DNA from: Chryseobacterium indicum
Lineage (GTDB): Bacteria > Bacteroidota > Bacteroidia > Flavobacteriales > Weeksellaceae
Direction: 5' to 3'
Length of the DNA: 64,000 nt
Assembly: GCF_021504595.1 (NCBI RefSeq)
Contig: NZ_JACSGT010000001.1
Coordinates: 1,860,001-1,924,000, forward strand
Part shown: positions 17,501 through 26,072 of the stretch, piece by piece
Layout: every line of letters begins with the position of its first letter
Numbering within the stretch: the stretch's first letter is position 1
Made by a program: the position numbers and the translations under genes
Notes under the pieces: generated by a model
The model's input: only the letters and a program-made list of their open reading frames with translations
The model's database searches: none
What the model was told of the DNA's origin: nothing

Positions 17501-20500
17501 AGATTTACAGATTCTGTCTGAACGTCACTAAAGGCAACTACCTGAAACTGTACATTCAAAATTCGTATATTTTTATCTTTGGGCATATCTGCTGTATATT
17601 CTAGCATTCCGTTTTTAAAAGGCAAAACTTCAGAAACCGTTTTTCCTGAACCATTTTGTACAAAAATATTCAGAAGAGCGTTCGGAACCGAAGAATAAAC
17701 CGTAAATACTGCTTTTTCTCCTCTTTTCAGTTCTTTTTTGGACTGCACAACCGTCAGGAAAGTTTTTTGATCGGGTTTAAGCAATTTTTTATCCCAAACA
17801 CTAAAATTCTGCAGCGTTTTTATCGTGTCTTTTCCTTCAATATTATACAGTTCCAACTGATAATCTCCGGCTTCCAGTTTTCCTAAGTCCAGATTGGTTG
17901 ATAATTGTTGGTCGTTAGTTATTGGCTGTTGTGTTTTCTCAAGAATTACGGTTGATTTCCAGTTTTTAGGCTCGTCCTTTTTATCGTAAAAATCATGCGG
18001 AAATCTGCTGATGAATTCTTCTTTTGAGAATTTTGGTAAATCCTGAACTTCAGATTTGAAATTCTGTCTAAAAATTCTGTCCGGAGAAACCAGTTTTGAT
18101 AATTTTACCTGATACGATTTTTTAAGAAGCTGTTCATTGTAATTTTTTGTTTCAACATTCAGTTTTACATTTTCATCAGAAAAAACATTCTTTATTTCTT
18201 CAGCCTGAATATAGTGAGAAACGGAAGCCACTTTCAACTGGGTATCTGCAGTCTGTGTCTCGCCGTTGATATCTGTAACGGATGCATTGATTTCATAATT
18301 ATCAATCTGAATTCCTTCTACATTTTCGTCTTTTTTAGGATCAATTTTAATGATAAATTCTCCTTTTTCATTGGTTTTTGCTTCTCCCAGAACAGAGTTT
18401 TCATTATCATCATCATTTTGCGGATACCATGAAAAATATCTCCAGCGGATATTTCGTTTTTTAATTTCATAATTAACGGTCATATTGCTTAAAGCAACTC
18501 CGGAAAACATCATGGCTTTCCCTTTCAGTTCTATGGTTTGTCCGTATTTGTACTCATCTTTTACAGGATCGAACGTCACTTCAAATTTCGGTCTTTTATA
18601 TTCCTCCACTCTGAAATTTTTATACCCGTCATTTCCATCTGTTCTCAAATAAAAAGTTCCGTTCAGCTTTCCTTTCGGAAGCACAAAACTTCCGTGATAA
18701 GAACCGAATTCATTGGTGGTAAATGTCTGTGAAGAAACTTCCTGTCCGTTGGTATCGGTTAATGTAATTTTCTGTTTTAATCCGGCCACTACAGATTCTA
18801 TATCTTTATCACGCTGTGTATTAATGACTTTAAAATAAACCGTCTGTCCCGGTCTGTAAATTGCCCGGTCTGTGAAAATCTGTACCTTACTTCTTTTTGT
18901 TTCTTTGTTTAGATCACTATTGTACCCCCTTTCTCCATAGACTTCCATGATCTGCACATCATTGGTTTTTGGCTGTCGGATCAGGAATGTTCTATAATAA
19001 TCATTGTTTTTTGTTGCAGGAAATTTGAAAATACCGTTATTATCTGTTTTACCGCTTATTTTGGTTAAATTATTATTGGAAACAAATTCATAAAACGTAA
19101 GATTTTCGTTAATTACGGGTTGTCCGTTTTCACTGTTCACTAATTTCAATTGATTGGATAACTGATCTCTGCTTGTTTTTGACTGATAAATAATTCTGTT
19201 ATCCGAAACCAGAAAATAAAAGTCTTTTTCCGCTTCGGTTTCATTGTCGCTGATTCCGGCAACGTTGTATTCGGCAAGATAAATTCCCGGCGGAAGAGAT
19301 TGTATTCCTAAGGACGTTTTATGGTTTTTAAAATCTTTAGGATCATCCAGTTTATACGCTTCTTTCCTAACCAGATTTTTTTTAATCTTATCAAATTTAG
19401 TAGAATACGAGCTTTTGGCGTACTGTAAAAAAGTAGTGAGATCCTCTTTTACTTCATAAATATTAATTGAAAAGGTGGAAACATTTTTATATTCTGCCAC
19501 AAAATGAATTGGCTTATTGCTTTGGGTCTGCTGCTCATATTTAATATTCAGAAACGGATTTAAGATCTGATTTTCTTTATTTTTAATATTATCAATAAAA
19601 GGAGATTTGGGATACTGCTTTTTTGCCTGATCCGCAACTGCAAGAGCTTCTTTTTCCTTTTTTTGGGAAAGCAACTGTTCTATGATATCTTCCATGATCA
19701 GAACTTTATAATCGCCTTCCATTTCGGTTTTCAAAAGGTTTTGAAGCTGAGTCAGACGATCTTTACACAGTGTGAGATTACAGTTATCCTGCAATTTTTT
19801 ATGCATGAAATACAATTTGGGATTGCCCGAATTCTGTGCTATCAGATCATCATAGATCGTGTTAATCTTTATTTGATTTTCCGTAAGTTCATTTTTGGTA
19901 AAGAGACCATTATCAGAAAGAAATTCGATCTTTTTGGTCGAATACCAATCCCATAAAGTCGGGAAATAAGAAATATAATCGTTGTAAGAAAAAGCTTTCT
20001 CATATGTTATAAGAGAAATTTTTCTCATATTATCTTTTTGCAGATCAAGTTCCTGATATTTTTTATTCAGATAATTTTTAAAATCAAGCTTGCTCCATGT
20101 CTCGATCTGCGAGAGATCCTGAGAATTGATATTGGTACGCTGTTCGATCTCCCAAGAATGTTGGTTGTAATAATCGAGGAAAAAACCGTTCAGCAGAACT
20201 TCAAATAATATCCTGTCATCGTCTTTCAGTTGTTTCTCTACATCACTCAGTTTTTTGAAAAGCCGACTTACCCCATCGTTCTTTTCATCGTCCTGTGTTT
20301 GGTTTACAATGCTGAATTCTGCTTTTAAAGACTGAATAAGCTGTAAAGTATTGTTATCTTTCATCGCCTGTTTCTGTATTTCTGAAATGATGGGAAGATT
20401 AGATTTATACGCTCCTTTCTGGGAATTTGCTGATATTTTTTTCCATTGCTCTTCATAATATTTCTGGGCATAAATCCCCGAGAAATTCAGCAGGAGAAGC

Positions 20501-20532
20501 AAAAGCATAAAAATCTTGGAAAATCTTTTCAT
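14596..20532 (-). CDS. Alpha-2-macroglobulin-like envelope protein, no thioester motif
   Basis: A 1978-residue secreted protein with an N-terminal signal peptide (MLLLLLLNFSGIYAQ) and no lipobox. After an N-terminal helical region, a macroglobulin MG domain carries DRAIYRPGQTVYFKV near residue 556. A proline-rich linker (PPPPPP) is near 1152, the A2M-type motif FFYPDLRTDSEGNVSFEF near 1217, and a helical alpha/alpha-toroid domain follows (NPDGGFSWYKGY). The CxEQ thioester of trapping macroglobulins is not visible. Bacterial relatives are thought to guard the periplasm against foreign proteases, often paired with a PbpC transglycosylase; no pbpC is adjacent here. It is the first gene of a minus-strand unit with two unknown proteins behind it. 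Confidence 0.85.
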   Translation of the reverse strand: MKRFSKIFMLLLLLLNFSGIYAQKYYEEQWKKISANSQKGAYKSNLPIISEIQKQAMKDNNTLQLIQSLKAEFSIVNQTQDDEKNDGVSRLFKKLSDVEKQLKDDDRILFEVLLNGFFLDYYNQHSWEIEQRTNINSQDLSQIETWSKLDFKNYLNKKYQELDLQKDNMRKISLITYEKAFSYNDYISYFPTLWDWYSTKKIEFLSDNGLFTKNELTENQIKINTIYDDLIAQNSGNPKLYFMHKKLQDNCNLTLCKDRLTQLQNLLKTEMEGDYKVLIMEDIIEQLLSQKKEKEALAVADQAKKQYPKSPFIDNIKNKENQILNPFLNIKYEQQTQSNKPIHFVAEYKNVSTFSINIYEVKEDLTTFLQYAKSSYSTKFDKIKKNLVRKEAYKLDDPKDFKNHKTSLGIQSLPPGIYLAEYNVAGISDNETEAEKDFYFLVSDNRIIYQSKTSRDQLSNQLKLVNSENGQPVINENLTFYEFVSNNNLTKISGKTDNNGIFKFPATKNNDYYRTFLIRQPKTNDVQIMEVYGERGYNSDLNKETKRSKVQIFTDRAIYRPGQTVYFKVINTQRDKDIESVVAGLKQKITLTDTNGQEVSSQTFTTNEFGSYHGSFVLPKGKLNGTFYLRTDGNDGYKNFRVEEYKRPKFEVTFDPVKDEYKYGQTIELKGKAMMFSGVALSNMTVNYEIKKRNIRWRYFSWYPQNDDDNENSVLGEAKTNEKGEFIIKIDPKKDENVEGIQIDNYEINASVTDINGETQTADTQLKVASVSHYIQAEEIKNVFSDENVKLNVETKNYNEQLLKKSYQVKLSKLVSPDRIFRQNFKSEVQDLPKFSKEEFISRFPHDFYDKKDEPKNWKSTVILEKTQQPITNDQQLSTNLDLGKLEAGDYQLELYNIEGKDTIKTLQNFSVWDKKLLKPDQKTFLTVVQSKKELKRGEKAVFTVYSSVPNALLNIFVQNGSGKTVSEVLPFKNGMLEYTADMPKDKNIRILNVQFQVVAFSDVQTESVNLDIDDTDKSLTIETLTFRDKIQPNSKEKWSVKISGNEKEKINAEVLANMYDMSLDKFAVNRYEWYTLYAPFVSTVSYEVRDYLRQKYYQKRLDYFSGEQVEVPVFDWFDGSILWMYNKSNLLETRTGMVNVEGVKAAAYTPPPPPPTKGARKDVAMKVAISEDKMEIIQNVVPEPVKAPKIETSPPTEAILPQVSVRQNLNETAFFYPDLRTDSEGNVSFEFTSPEALTKWKLMFLAHTKDGKAGTLEKEVVTQKEFSVTPNYPRFLREGDELNLQSKLSNLTNKKLNGSAGLQILDAFTNEDISAQFGLNSDIQNFDLNENGNLALTWKIKVPENVSSIILKVVAKAGQYSDGEQKAIAVLPNRMLVTDAVPVFVKEGETKTFELENLKNATSTTISNVSNTLELTTNPIWEIMFALPSLKNDQNNSADVIFNKWFADVLASEIFKANPKLKTVFEEYQNKGLLNSSLEKNQELKQLLLEETPWVLESKNEEEQMSKLALLFDVNSMKNSIHQDWEDLEKLQNPDGGFSWYKGYPSSYSTSLYILKNLGKINVWLKDNVKDYQSSEQNEMVSNLIKYVDNEIEKYTSTSLSEGKDNVINNWTLDYLDTRNYWEKQYPLKGKGATLKALVKQKVKTMKITDFTFFGLHRAASLMNDYGLKEVSDKLLNYLKETSVDSKTQGVYWKQNLDDWGWFSSKVVNHAGALEAFNKLKPNDQKFIEDLKIWLVTQKEVNSWGSSRGTSEVIFTILNSGKSWTNSESDKATIIWGGKELQPQTEATGYVKSTVKSDVLDKNLATVTVTKPGAGIVQGGLFWQYYEDLDKIKSSENYLSVTKELYRKVKTVNGEELQKITPETPLKVGDKVTVRMILNTDRPMEFIHIKDMRAAGFEPLDVLSGYQWKNNLGYYQSTKDASTNFYIEQMPKGKYVFEYDYVANASGIFSNGITTIQNYYAPQMNAHTKGSNVMISE

Positions 20533-20550
20533 ATATGTTATTTTTGATAA

Positions 20551-21306
20551 ATGAATTTCTTAAAAGTACTGAAAAAATCCGTTATAGACAGTCAGTTTTA
20601 CGTATCCTTAACGGGAACTCTTTTTGCAGTATTTTTCATGTTGGAGCAAAACACGTTCCGCTATCCGACGGTTTTCCTCCTTTTTATCACGTATTTCAGC
20701 GGTTATCTGTACACCAAATACCAGAAAACAAAGCATTTCTTTAAAATTTTAATTGTCAATGCTTTTGCGGGAATCATCTGTGCTTTTTTAATTATTCATA
20801 ACCATAATGAAGTACGGTTGATGAAATGGTTTGTGATCGTAGTTTTAGGTTTATTGTACAACAGCTTTTTTCTCGATGCCTATATCCGTAAAATTCCTCT
20901 GCTGAAAGTATTTTATGTAGGTTTGGTCTGGGGACTGATGAATTGCTGGCTTAGCCTTCCGGAATTCAGTATTCCCATCTTTCTGATCAGTTTTTTCTTC
21001 ATTACGGCTTTGGTTTTACCTTTCGACATTCGGGATATGAATGTAGATACCGTGAAAACGTTTCCCACGATGATCGGCATTCAGAATACGAAATATCTGG
21101 CTTATCTGCTTATTTTTATCAGCAATATTCTGTCTGTTTTTTATCTTGATTTCAATTATGCTCTGACATTTTTTCTTTCAAGCATCATTACGTATATTTT
21201 CATCTATTTCTCTGAAAATGAAAGAGATGATGTATACTTTTCTTTTGGCGTAGAAACTTGTTCGGCACTTCCCTTTTTATTTTTAGGAATAATGAAGTAT
21301 TTTTGA
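20551..21306 (+). CDS. UbiA-like prenyltransferase family membrane protein
   Basis: A 251-residue membrane protein with about eight hydrophobic helices. The segment LPFDIRDMNVDTVKTFPTMI (about residues 157-176) matches the second aspartate motif of UbiA-type prenyltransferases (DxxD followed by T-x-P-x-xxG). The first Asp motif (NDxxD) expected in the N-terminal third is not evident, so catalytic function is uncertain. It is divergently arranged to the macroglobulin gene with only 18 bp between starts, and recF begins three bases after its stop. Confidence 0.6.
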   Translation: MNFLKVLKKSVIDSQFYVSLTGTLFAVFFMLEQNTFRYPTVFLLFITYFSGYLYTKYQKTKHFFKILIVNAFAGIICAFLIIHNHNEVRLMKWFVIVVLGLLYNSFFLDAYIRKIPLLKVFYVGLVWGLMNCWLSLPEFSIPIFLISFFFITALVLPFDIRDMNVDTVKTFPTMIGIQNTKYLAYLLIFISNILSVFYLDFNYALTFFLSSIITYIFIYFSENERDDVYFSFGVETCSALPFLFLGIMKYF

Positions 21307-21309
21307 CGA

Positions 21310-22389
21310 ATGATTATCAAGAAGCTTTCCCTGTACAATTTTAAGAACCACACCGAGAAAAAATTCGAATTTTCTCCGCAAATCAACTGTTTTGTAGGGA
21401 ATAACGGCGTGGGAAAAACCAATATTCTGGATGCGCTTCATTATCTTTCCGTAGGCAAAAGTTTTTTGGGGAATACGGATCTCAACAATATTAAAAATGA
21501 TGAAGATTTCTTCACGATAGATGCTGAAATCCAGAATGATGACAGTGAGGACAATATCAAAGTACTTCAGCCCAAAGAAGCAAAAAAGGTCATTAAGAAA
21601 AACGATAAAAGCTACGACAGAATGGCGGATCACATCGGATATTTACCCAGTGTGATGATTTCTCCGTATGATTCAAATTTAATTTCGGATTCGGGAGAAA
21701 GCAGAAGAAAATTTCTGGATTCTATGATCTCACAAACGGATTCTGAGTATCTTTTTGATTTAATTCAGTACCAGAAAACGATTCAGCAGAGAAATGCTTT
21801 GCTAAAATATTTCGCCAAAAATAGGGTTTGGGATAAAGATTCACTGGAAATCTATGATGATCCGATTATTAAATTCGGAACAAAAATCTTTACTAAAAGA
21901 AAAACATTCGTTGAAAAATTAAATCCGATCGTTCAGAATTTCTACAGGATTATTTCCGGAGGAAAAGAAACGGTTTCTGTACTTTATGAGTCTCATTTGC
22001 TTGAAAATTCCTTTGAAAATCTGCTGAAAGAAAGTCTGGAAAGAGACAGAATGCTGACTTATACTTCGAAAGGAATTCATAAAGATGATCTGCTTTTTGA
22101 AATGGATGCTGTTTTAATCAAGAAAATCGGTTCTCAGGGACAGCAGAAATCCTTCTTAATCTCTTTGAAATTGGCACAAATGAGCCTGATAAAAGAATTA
22201 ACAAAGAAAACGCCTATTCTTTTGCTGGATGATATTTTTGATAAACTGGATGACAGCCGTGTTTCTCAATTGATAGAACTGGTGAATCAGGAAAATTTCG
22301 GACAGATTTTTATTACGGATACACATCGTGAACGCACGGAAAGTGTGGTGAAGAAGATTAATGAGGAAAGTATCATTTTTGAGATTTAA
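21310..22389 (+). CDS. recF: DNA replication and repair protein RecF
   Basis: A 359-residue ABC-type ATPase of the RecF/SMC group. It has the N-terminal LYNFKNH motif, the P-loop VGNNGVGKTNILDALHYLSV, the RecF-typical SGESRRKFLDSM segment, the signature region GSQGQQKSFLISLKLAQ and Walker B LLLDDIFDKLDD, all in the right order and at family length. RecF binds gapped DNA and helps load RecA in recombinational repair. It is followed at three bases by a secreted protein and then DUF721, a partner commonly next to recF in Bacteroidota. Confidence 0.96.
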   Translation: MIIKKLSLYNFKNHTEKKFEFSPQINCFVGNNGVGKTNILDALHYLSVGKSFLGNTDLNNIKNDEDFFTIDAEIQNDDSEDNIKVLQPKEAKKVIKKNDKSYDRMADHIGYLPSVMISPYDSNLISDSGESRRKFLDSMISQTDSEYLFDLIQYQKTIQQRNALLKYFAKNRVWDKDSLEIYDDPIIKFGTKIFTKRKTFVEKLNPIVQNFYRIISGGKETVSVLYESHLLENSFENLLKESLERDRMLTYTSKGIHKDDLLFEMDAVLIKKIGSQGQQKSFLISLKLAQMSLIKELTKKTPILLLDDIFDKLDDSRVSQLIELVNQENFGQIFITDTHRERTESVVKKINEESIIFEI

Positions 22390-22392
22390 GCC

Positions 22393-23046
22393 ATGAAAAA
22401 TATACTGTTTTTATTCTTTGCTTTTTGCTATTGTTTTCATTCAGGTCAAAAGAAGAAAAATCCGAAAGACTTGCCTGATGATTATGCTTCAGAAGGTGAA
22501 ATCAATAAAAATTACCAGCCGGTTTCATTCGGTCAGAGAATAAAAAACTATCCTTTTAATAAAGCAAGTAAAATCAAAATCGTTTCTTATAACTTAAATT
22601 TTAAAAAGAGTTCAGGCTATATACCACCTCCACCGCCGCCAAAAACAAAAGAAGATTCTGTAAAATTGAACGAATTTTATAATCTTCCCAAGTCCATAGA
22701 TTTTAGAGAGATTATAGAAAATCAATCTGAAAAAGAAATTGAAGAATCTAAAACTCTGAATTTAGAAGAAATATCAAAACTCAGTCATATTATTTTTAAT
22801 ACCTGTAATAAACATGTTATCACCATGTTTTCTCAGTCAGGATGCTTTTTCCCAAGAAATGCCATTGTTTTTTATGATGAAAACGACAGAATATTCGAAA
22901 TAATTGAAATTTGCTTTGAGTGCGGAAATGTAGAAAGCTATCCTTCAAAATTTTTCAACTGGAAAAAAGCCTGTGAATTTATATATCCTGAATTAGAAAA
23001 ATTTTTCCAAAGCAAAGGTTTACAAACACAATACATCAGTAAATAA
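22393..23046 (+). CDS. Secreted hypothetical protein with proline-rich linker
   Basis: A 217-residue protein with an N-terminal signal peptide (LFLFFAFCYCFHSGQ). A short basic region is followed by a PPPPPP linker near residue 77, like the one in the macroglobulin-type protein upstream. The C-terminal domain (about 120-217) contains FSQSGCFFPRNAIVFYDEN and CFECGN, two cysteine pairs that could bind metal or form disulfides. It resembles small lipoprotein-like proteins of unknown function in flavobacteria. It sits between recF and DUF721, sharing TAATG with the latter, so it is co-transcribed though the roles look unrelated. Confidence 0.6.
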   Translation: MKNILFLFFAFCYCFHSGQKKKNPKDLPDDYASEGEINKNYQPVSFGQRIKNYPFNKASKIKIVSYNLNFKKSSGYIPPPPPPKTKEDSVKLNEFYNLPKSIDFREIIENQSEKEIEESKTLNLEEISKLSHIIFNTCNKHVITMFSQSGCFFPRNAIVFYDENDRIFEIIEICFECGNVESYPSKFFNWKKACEFIYPELEKFFQSKGLQTQYISK

Positions 23047-23339
23047 TGAAGAAGAAAAAACGTGAATTCCAGTCCTCGGAACTTGTGAAATCTTTTGCCA
23101 AAATTCATGGTTTTGAGCATAAACTTTTAGCTTTTGAGATTAAAGATTTTCTTTCGGATTATCTTGATGAAAGCCTTTTTAACGAAATTCAGAGCGTAAA
23201 TATTGAAAATAAATGTGTTTACATCAAAATCAGTTCACCTTTATTAAAGCACGATTTTCAGATGCGGAAAAGCTTTTTCCTGAGAAAATTTCAGGATAAA
23301 TTTGGCGTGGAGAAGTTTGATGATCTTCAGATATTGTAA
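23046..23339 (+). CDS. DUF721 (DciA-like) protein
   Basis: A 97-residue basic protein beginning MKKKKREFQSSELVKSFAKI. The pattern of an N-terminal helix, a compact alpha-beta core ending NKCVYIKISSPLLKHDFQMR and a final helix matches DUF721, the family of the DciA replicative-helicase operator. It often sits near recF or dnaA. The start overlaps the stop of the preceding gene (TAATG). It converges with the next gene, separated by four bases. Confidence 0.75.
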   Translation: MKKKKREFQSSELVKSFAKIHGFEHKLLAFEIKDFLSDYLDESLFNEIQSVNIENKCVYIKISSPLLKHDFQMRKSFFLRKFQDKFGVEKFDDLQIL

Positions 23340-23343
23340 AATT

Positions 23344-25374
23344 TTACTCTTCTTCAGATTTTGCCGTTTTTGTACTGCTCATCAGTTCGTCTGCTCTTTT
23401 ATCAAGACCGGATCGTATCGGAAGGAAAAATTTCAGCGGGTGCTTTAAAAAATATTTAAAAATTCCTTTGTACAGTTCTCCTACCTGTCCGAAATTCAGC
23501 TTTCTGGATCTGAAAGCCAGAAACATAGACAGACTGAAGCTTACCAGAAAATTGAAAAACCCGATCAGGAAAACCGTTACCAGAGAAATGAAAAAGGTAT
23601 AAGAATCAATTGTGAAATCTTTGCCGTACAATCCCAAAGCTAAATTTCCTGCGGCAAAAGTAATGTGGCGAATATCAAGATCCAGTCCTAAGAACAATCC
23701 TACCGGAGCTGTCGCCCCAAGAAATACCCCAAACCAGAAGTTGGATACAATTCCGGGCCAGTTTTTCGCGTAATATTTGGATAATCCTTTGGCAAAATTT
23801 TTACCGAACAATCGGCTGATGGAAATATTTTTCGCAATTCTTTCCGGAATCTGATAAAACACCGAGTTGTTTCCGATATTCCCTGAAATAATTCCTGAAA
23901 TAAAAAGATAAAATCCGGCAATACACGCATGAAGAATGGCTTTGGATTTAAAAGGATCTAAATCTTTCAGCAATTTATCTGATCTTTCTATGGCTAAATT
24001 TTGTGAGAAAAATACATCCAGTCCGTAAATAATCAGCAAAGCAACAGGAAAGGAAAGCAAAACATTTCCGACAAAAGCAATAAACTGGCTTCTGAATAAT
24101 TTGGAAACCAAATGGGCAAACTCTGTACTGCTGCTTTTGATATTTCCTTCTTCAGCAAGCACTTTCGTCATTGTTGCCGCCGTCATGGCAGGCTGTTTTG
24201 TTGCTAAAGTGAAACCCATAAGATAAATCATCACAAACCCCATCGCATAATTCATGGAATACAAAAAGGCATGGGAAAAATCGCTTCCGGGAATGTATCC
24301 GTACAGCATTTTCAGTACGCATAATGCACCTACAATAATTCCTCCTCCACTCGCTTTGTAGAACATCGTCATGTACTCTTTCCGACTCGAAGTAATGTAA
24401 TGGGTTCCTGTTTCAGCAGTGTGATTCGTGATCAGGTGCGAAATCAGCCTTGTACTGTCGTTGATGAGTTCAGAAATATTATTCCTGTGAGATTTATAAC
24501 TTAAAATATTAAAAACCAATTGTTTGGAATTCAATAAAACATCTTTCTCCTCATCAATAACCAGAAGCTGAATAATTTCAAAAATTCTCTGTACCTGTTG
24601 ACGGATTTTAAGCAGCGACTGATTGATTTTCCCCGAAATTCCGTATTTTGAGGAGTTTTTAAAGGCAATATTTACAAATTCCAGACATTGCTCGATGTAA
24701 ATTTTAATCTGCTTATAACGGCTGTTTTTGGAATTCAACTGAAGCTGATTATCTTTTTCGAAATCTGCAGCCAGTTCTTCGAGCTCGTTCTGAAGGGCAA
24801 GGAAAGGATTATCAAATTTTCTGTATTCAGGAGCCATTCTTACCACCTCAACTTCCATTGCTGCACCTGTAACGCGCCATGAAAGGATGTTCATGGAGAA
24901 CAGCATTTCTTTTTTCACTTCCGGACTGACGATAAAATCTGAAATTTCCAGCAATCTGAAAAGTTCATCTATTTCATTTTCAGGAAGATTATGAAAGAAA
25001 CCCAGATCTTTTTTGGGAGTAAGGCTTACATTATCAATCATATACCAGATCGTATTTTCGTTAACGACCGGTGGAAGCACTTTATTCAGAATTCTTTTTT
25101 TAAGCTCAGGAATAAAGGCATTTTCTGATAAAATATTGGCTTCTGTAAGGGATAAGTTGAATGCTTTTCCTTTAAAAATATTTTGAAGGTAATATTTAAA
25201 ATTCTCAAGAATTTCAGTATTTGCTCTGAAAAAGCTGAGAAGATCTGCAAAATCTGACTTTTTTACGCTTTCTAAAATTTCGGCAAACGGATCGAGCGAA
25301 AGTGTTTCATTCCTAAAAGAAAAATATTTTTTAAGAGCAGACTCAAAACTTGTGCTGGAATTAAAGAGTTTCAT
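23344..25374 (-). CDS. SpecificRecomb-family (PF10136-type) membrane protein
   Basis: A 676-residue protein with a soluble helical N-terminal half and a C-terminal half of about seven membrane helices. The core GAMCVLKMLYGYIPGSDF-like region (here VGALCVLKMLYGYIPGSDF) and LATKQPAMTAATMTKVLAEE are characteristic of proteins annotated as gonococcal-type site-specific recombinases. The recombinase label is doubtful: nothing resembles a serine or tyrosine recombinase active site and the protein is plainly integral to the membrane. Its function is unknown. mtgA lies 13 bp upstream, so both may be in one unit. Confidence 0.75.
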   Translation of the reverse strand: MKLFNSSTSFESALKKYFSFRNETLSLDPFAEILESVKKSDFADLLSFFRANTEILENFKYYLQNIFKGKAFNLSLTEANILSENAFIPELKKRILNKVLPPVVNENTIWYMIDNVSLTPKKDLGFFHNLPENEIDELFRLLEISDFIVSPEVKKEMLFSMNILSWRVTGAAMEVEVVRMAPEYRKFDNPFLALQNELEELAADFEKDNQLQLNSKNSRYKQIKIYIEQCLEFVNIAFKNSSKYGISGKINQSLLKIRQQVQRIFEIIQLLVIDEEKDVLLNSKQLVFNILSYKSHRNNISELINDSTRLISHLITNHTAETGTHYITSSRKEYMTMFYKASGGGIIVGALCVLKMLYGYIPGSDFSHAFLYSMNYAMGFVMIYLMGFTLATKQPAMTAATMTKVLAEEGNIKSSSTEFAHLVSKLFRSQFIAFVGNVLLSFPVALLIIYGLDVFFSQNLAIERSDKLLKDLDPFKSKAILHACIAGFYLFISGIISGNIGNNSVFYQIPERIAKNISISRLFGKNFAKGLSKYYAKNWPGIVSNFWFGVFLGATAPVGLFLGLDLDIRHITFAAGNLALGLYGKDFTIDSYTFFISLVTVFLIGFFNFLVSFSLSMFLAFRSRKLNFGQVGELYKGIFKYFLKHPLKFFLPIRSGLDKRADELMSSTKTAKSEEE

Positions 25375-25387
25375 TGGTGCAAAGATA

Positions 25388-26032
25388 CTATTTCAGACTC
25401 ACATTCCTCATCTGTCTCATGATCCAGTTGTGCTTCTTTTTCAGATACGGGGACGGATTCTTGGGATCGTATTTTTTAGGGTTGGGTAAAACGGCTGCAA
25501 TCCATGCTGCTTCAGAAGTGGTAAGATCTTTGGAAGATTTTCCGAAATAATATTCTGAAGCCGCTTCTATCCCGAAAACGCCTTGTCCCATTTCTATGGA
25601 ATTCAGGTATCTTTCCAGAATGATGTCTTTATTCCAGACTTTTTCGATGATGAAGGTATACACTGCTTCCAGTCCTTTTCTGATCCAGCTTCTGCCCTGC
25701 CAAAGAAAGATATTTTTTGCCGTCTGCTGAGAAATCGTACTTCCTCCTTTTAATTTTTTTCCTTTTTCGTTGTTTTTCATGGCTTTTTCAATCGCCTGAT
25801 AATCAAAACCATCATGATCGAAAAATTTCTGATCTTCGGAAGCAATTACTGCTTTTTTTACGTTACTTCCCATTTCATCATAGGAAATATAATCTCTCTG
25901 CAATCTTCCGTATTCAAAGAGTCCTCCAATCTGGGTAAGCGTAATGGGAGGATTGAAAAATCTGCCCCAGACAATAAAAACTACGTTAAGAATAAGAAGG
26001 ACGAATATAATCTGTTTAATTTTTTTCCACAT
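25388..26032 (-). CDS. mtgA: Monofunctional peptidoglycan transglycosylase
   Basis: A 214-residue GT51 glycosyltransferase with one N-terminal membrane anchor (IIFVLLILNVVFIVW). The family motifs are complete: VIASEDQKFFDHDGFD (catalytic Glu), KGGSTISQQTAKNIFLW, IEKVWNKDIILERYLNSIE and GIEAASEYYFGKSSKDLT. It polymerises lipid II into glycan strands and has no transpeptidase domain. The length is typical of MtgA. Confidence 0.95.
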   Translation of the reverse strand: MWKKIKQIIFVLLILNVVFIVWGRFFNPPITLTQIGGLFEYGRLQRDYISYDEMGSNVKKAVIASEDQKFFDHDGFDYQAIEKAMKNNEKGKKLKGGSTISQQTAKNIFLWQGRSWIRKGLEAVYTFIIEKVWNKDIILERYLNSIEMGQGVFGIEAASEYYFGKSSKDLTTSEAAWIAAVLPNPKKYDPKNPSPYLKKKHNWIMRQMRNVSLK

Positions 26033-26072
26033 AATTTTAAAAAGAAAGTCAAAAATAAGGAAATACTCCGAG

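Noticed and set aside
20539..20546. TATTTTTG as promoter of the UbiA-like gene
   Set aside because: Only four bases separate it from the ATG, so transcription would start inside the gene.
23344..25374. A true site-specific recombinase
   Set aside because: The protein is polytopic and shows no recombinase active-site motif; the family name is historical.
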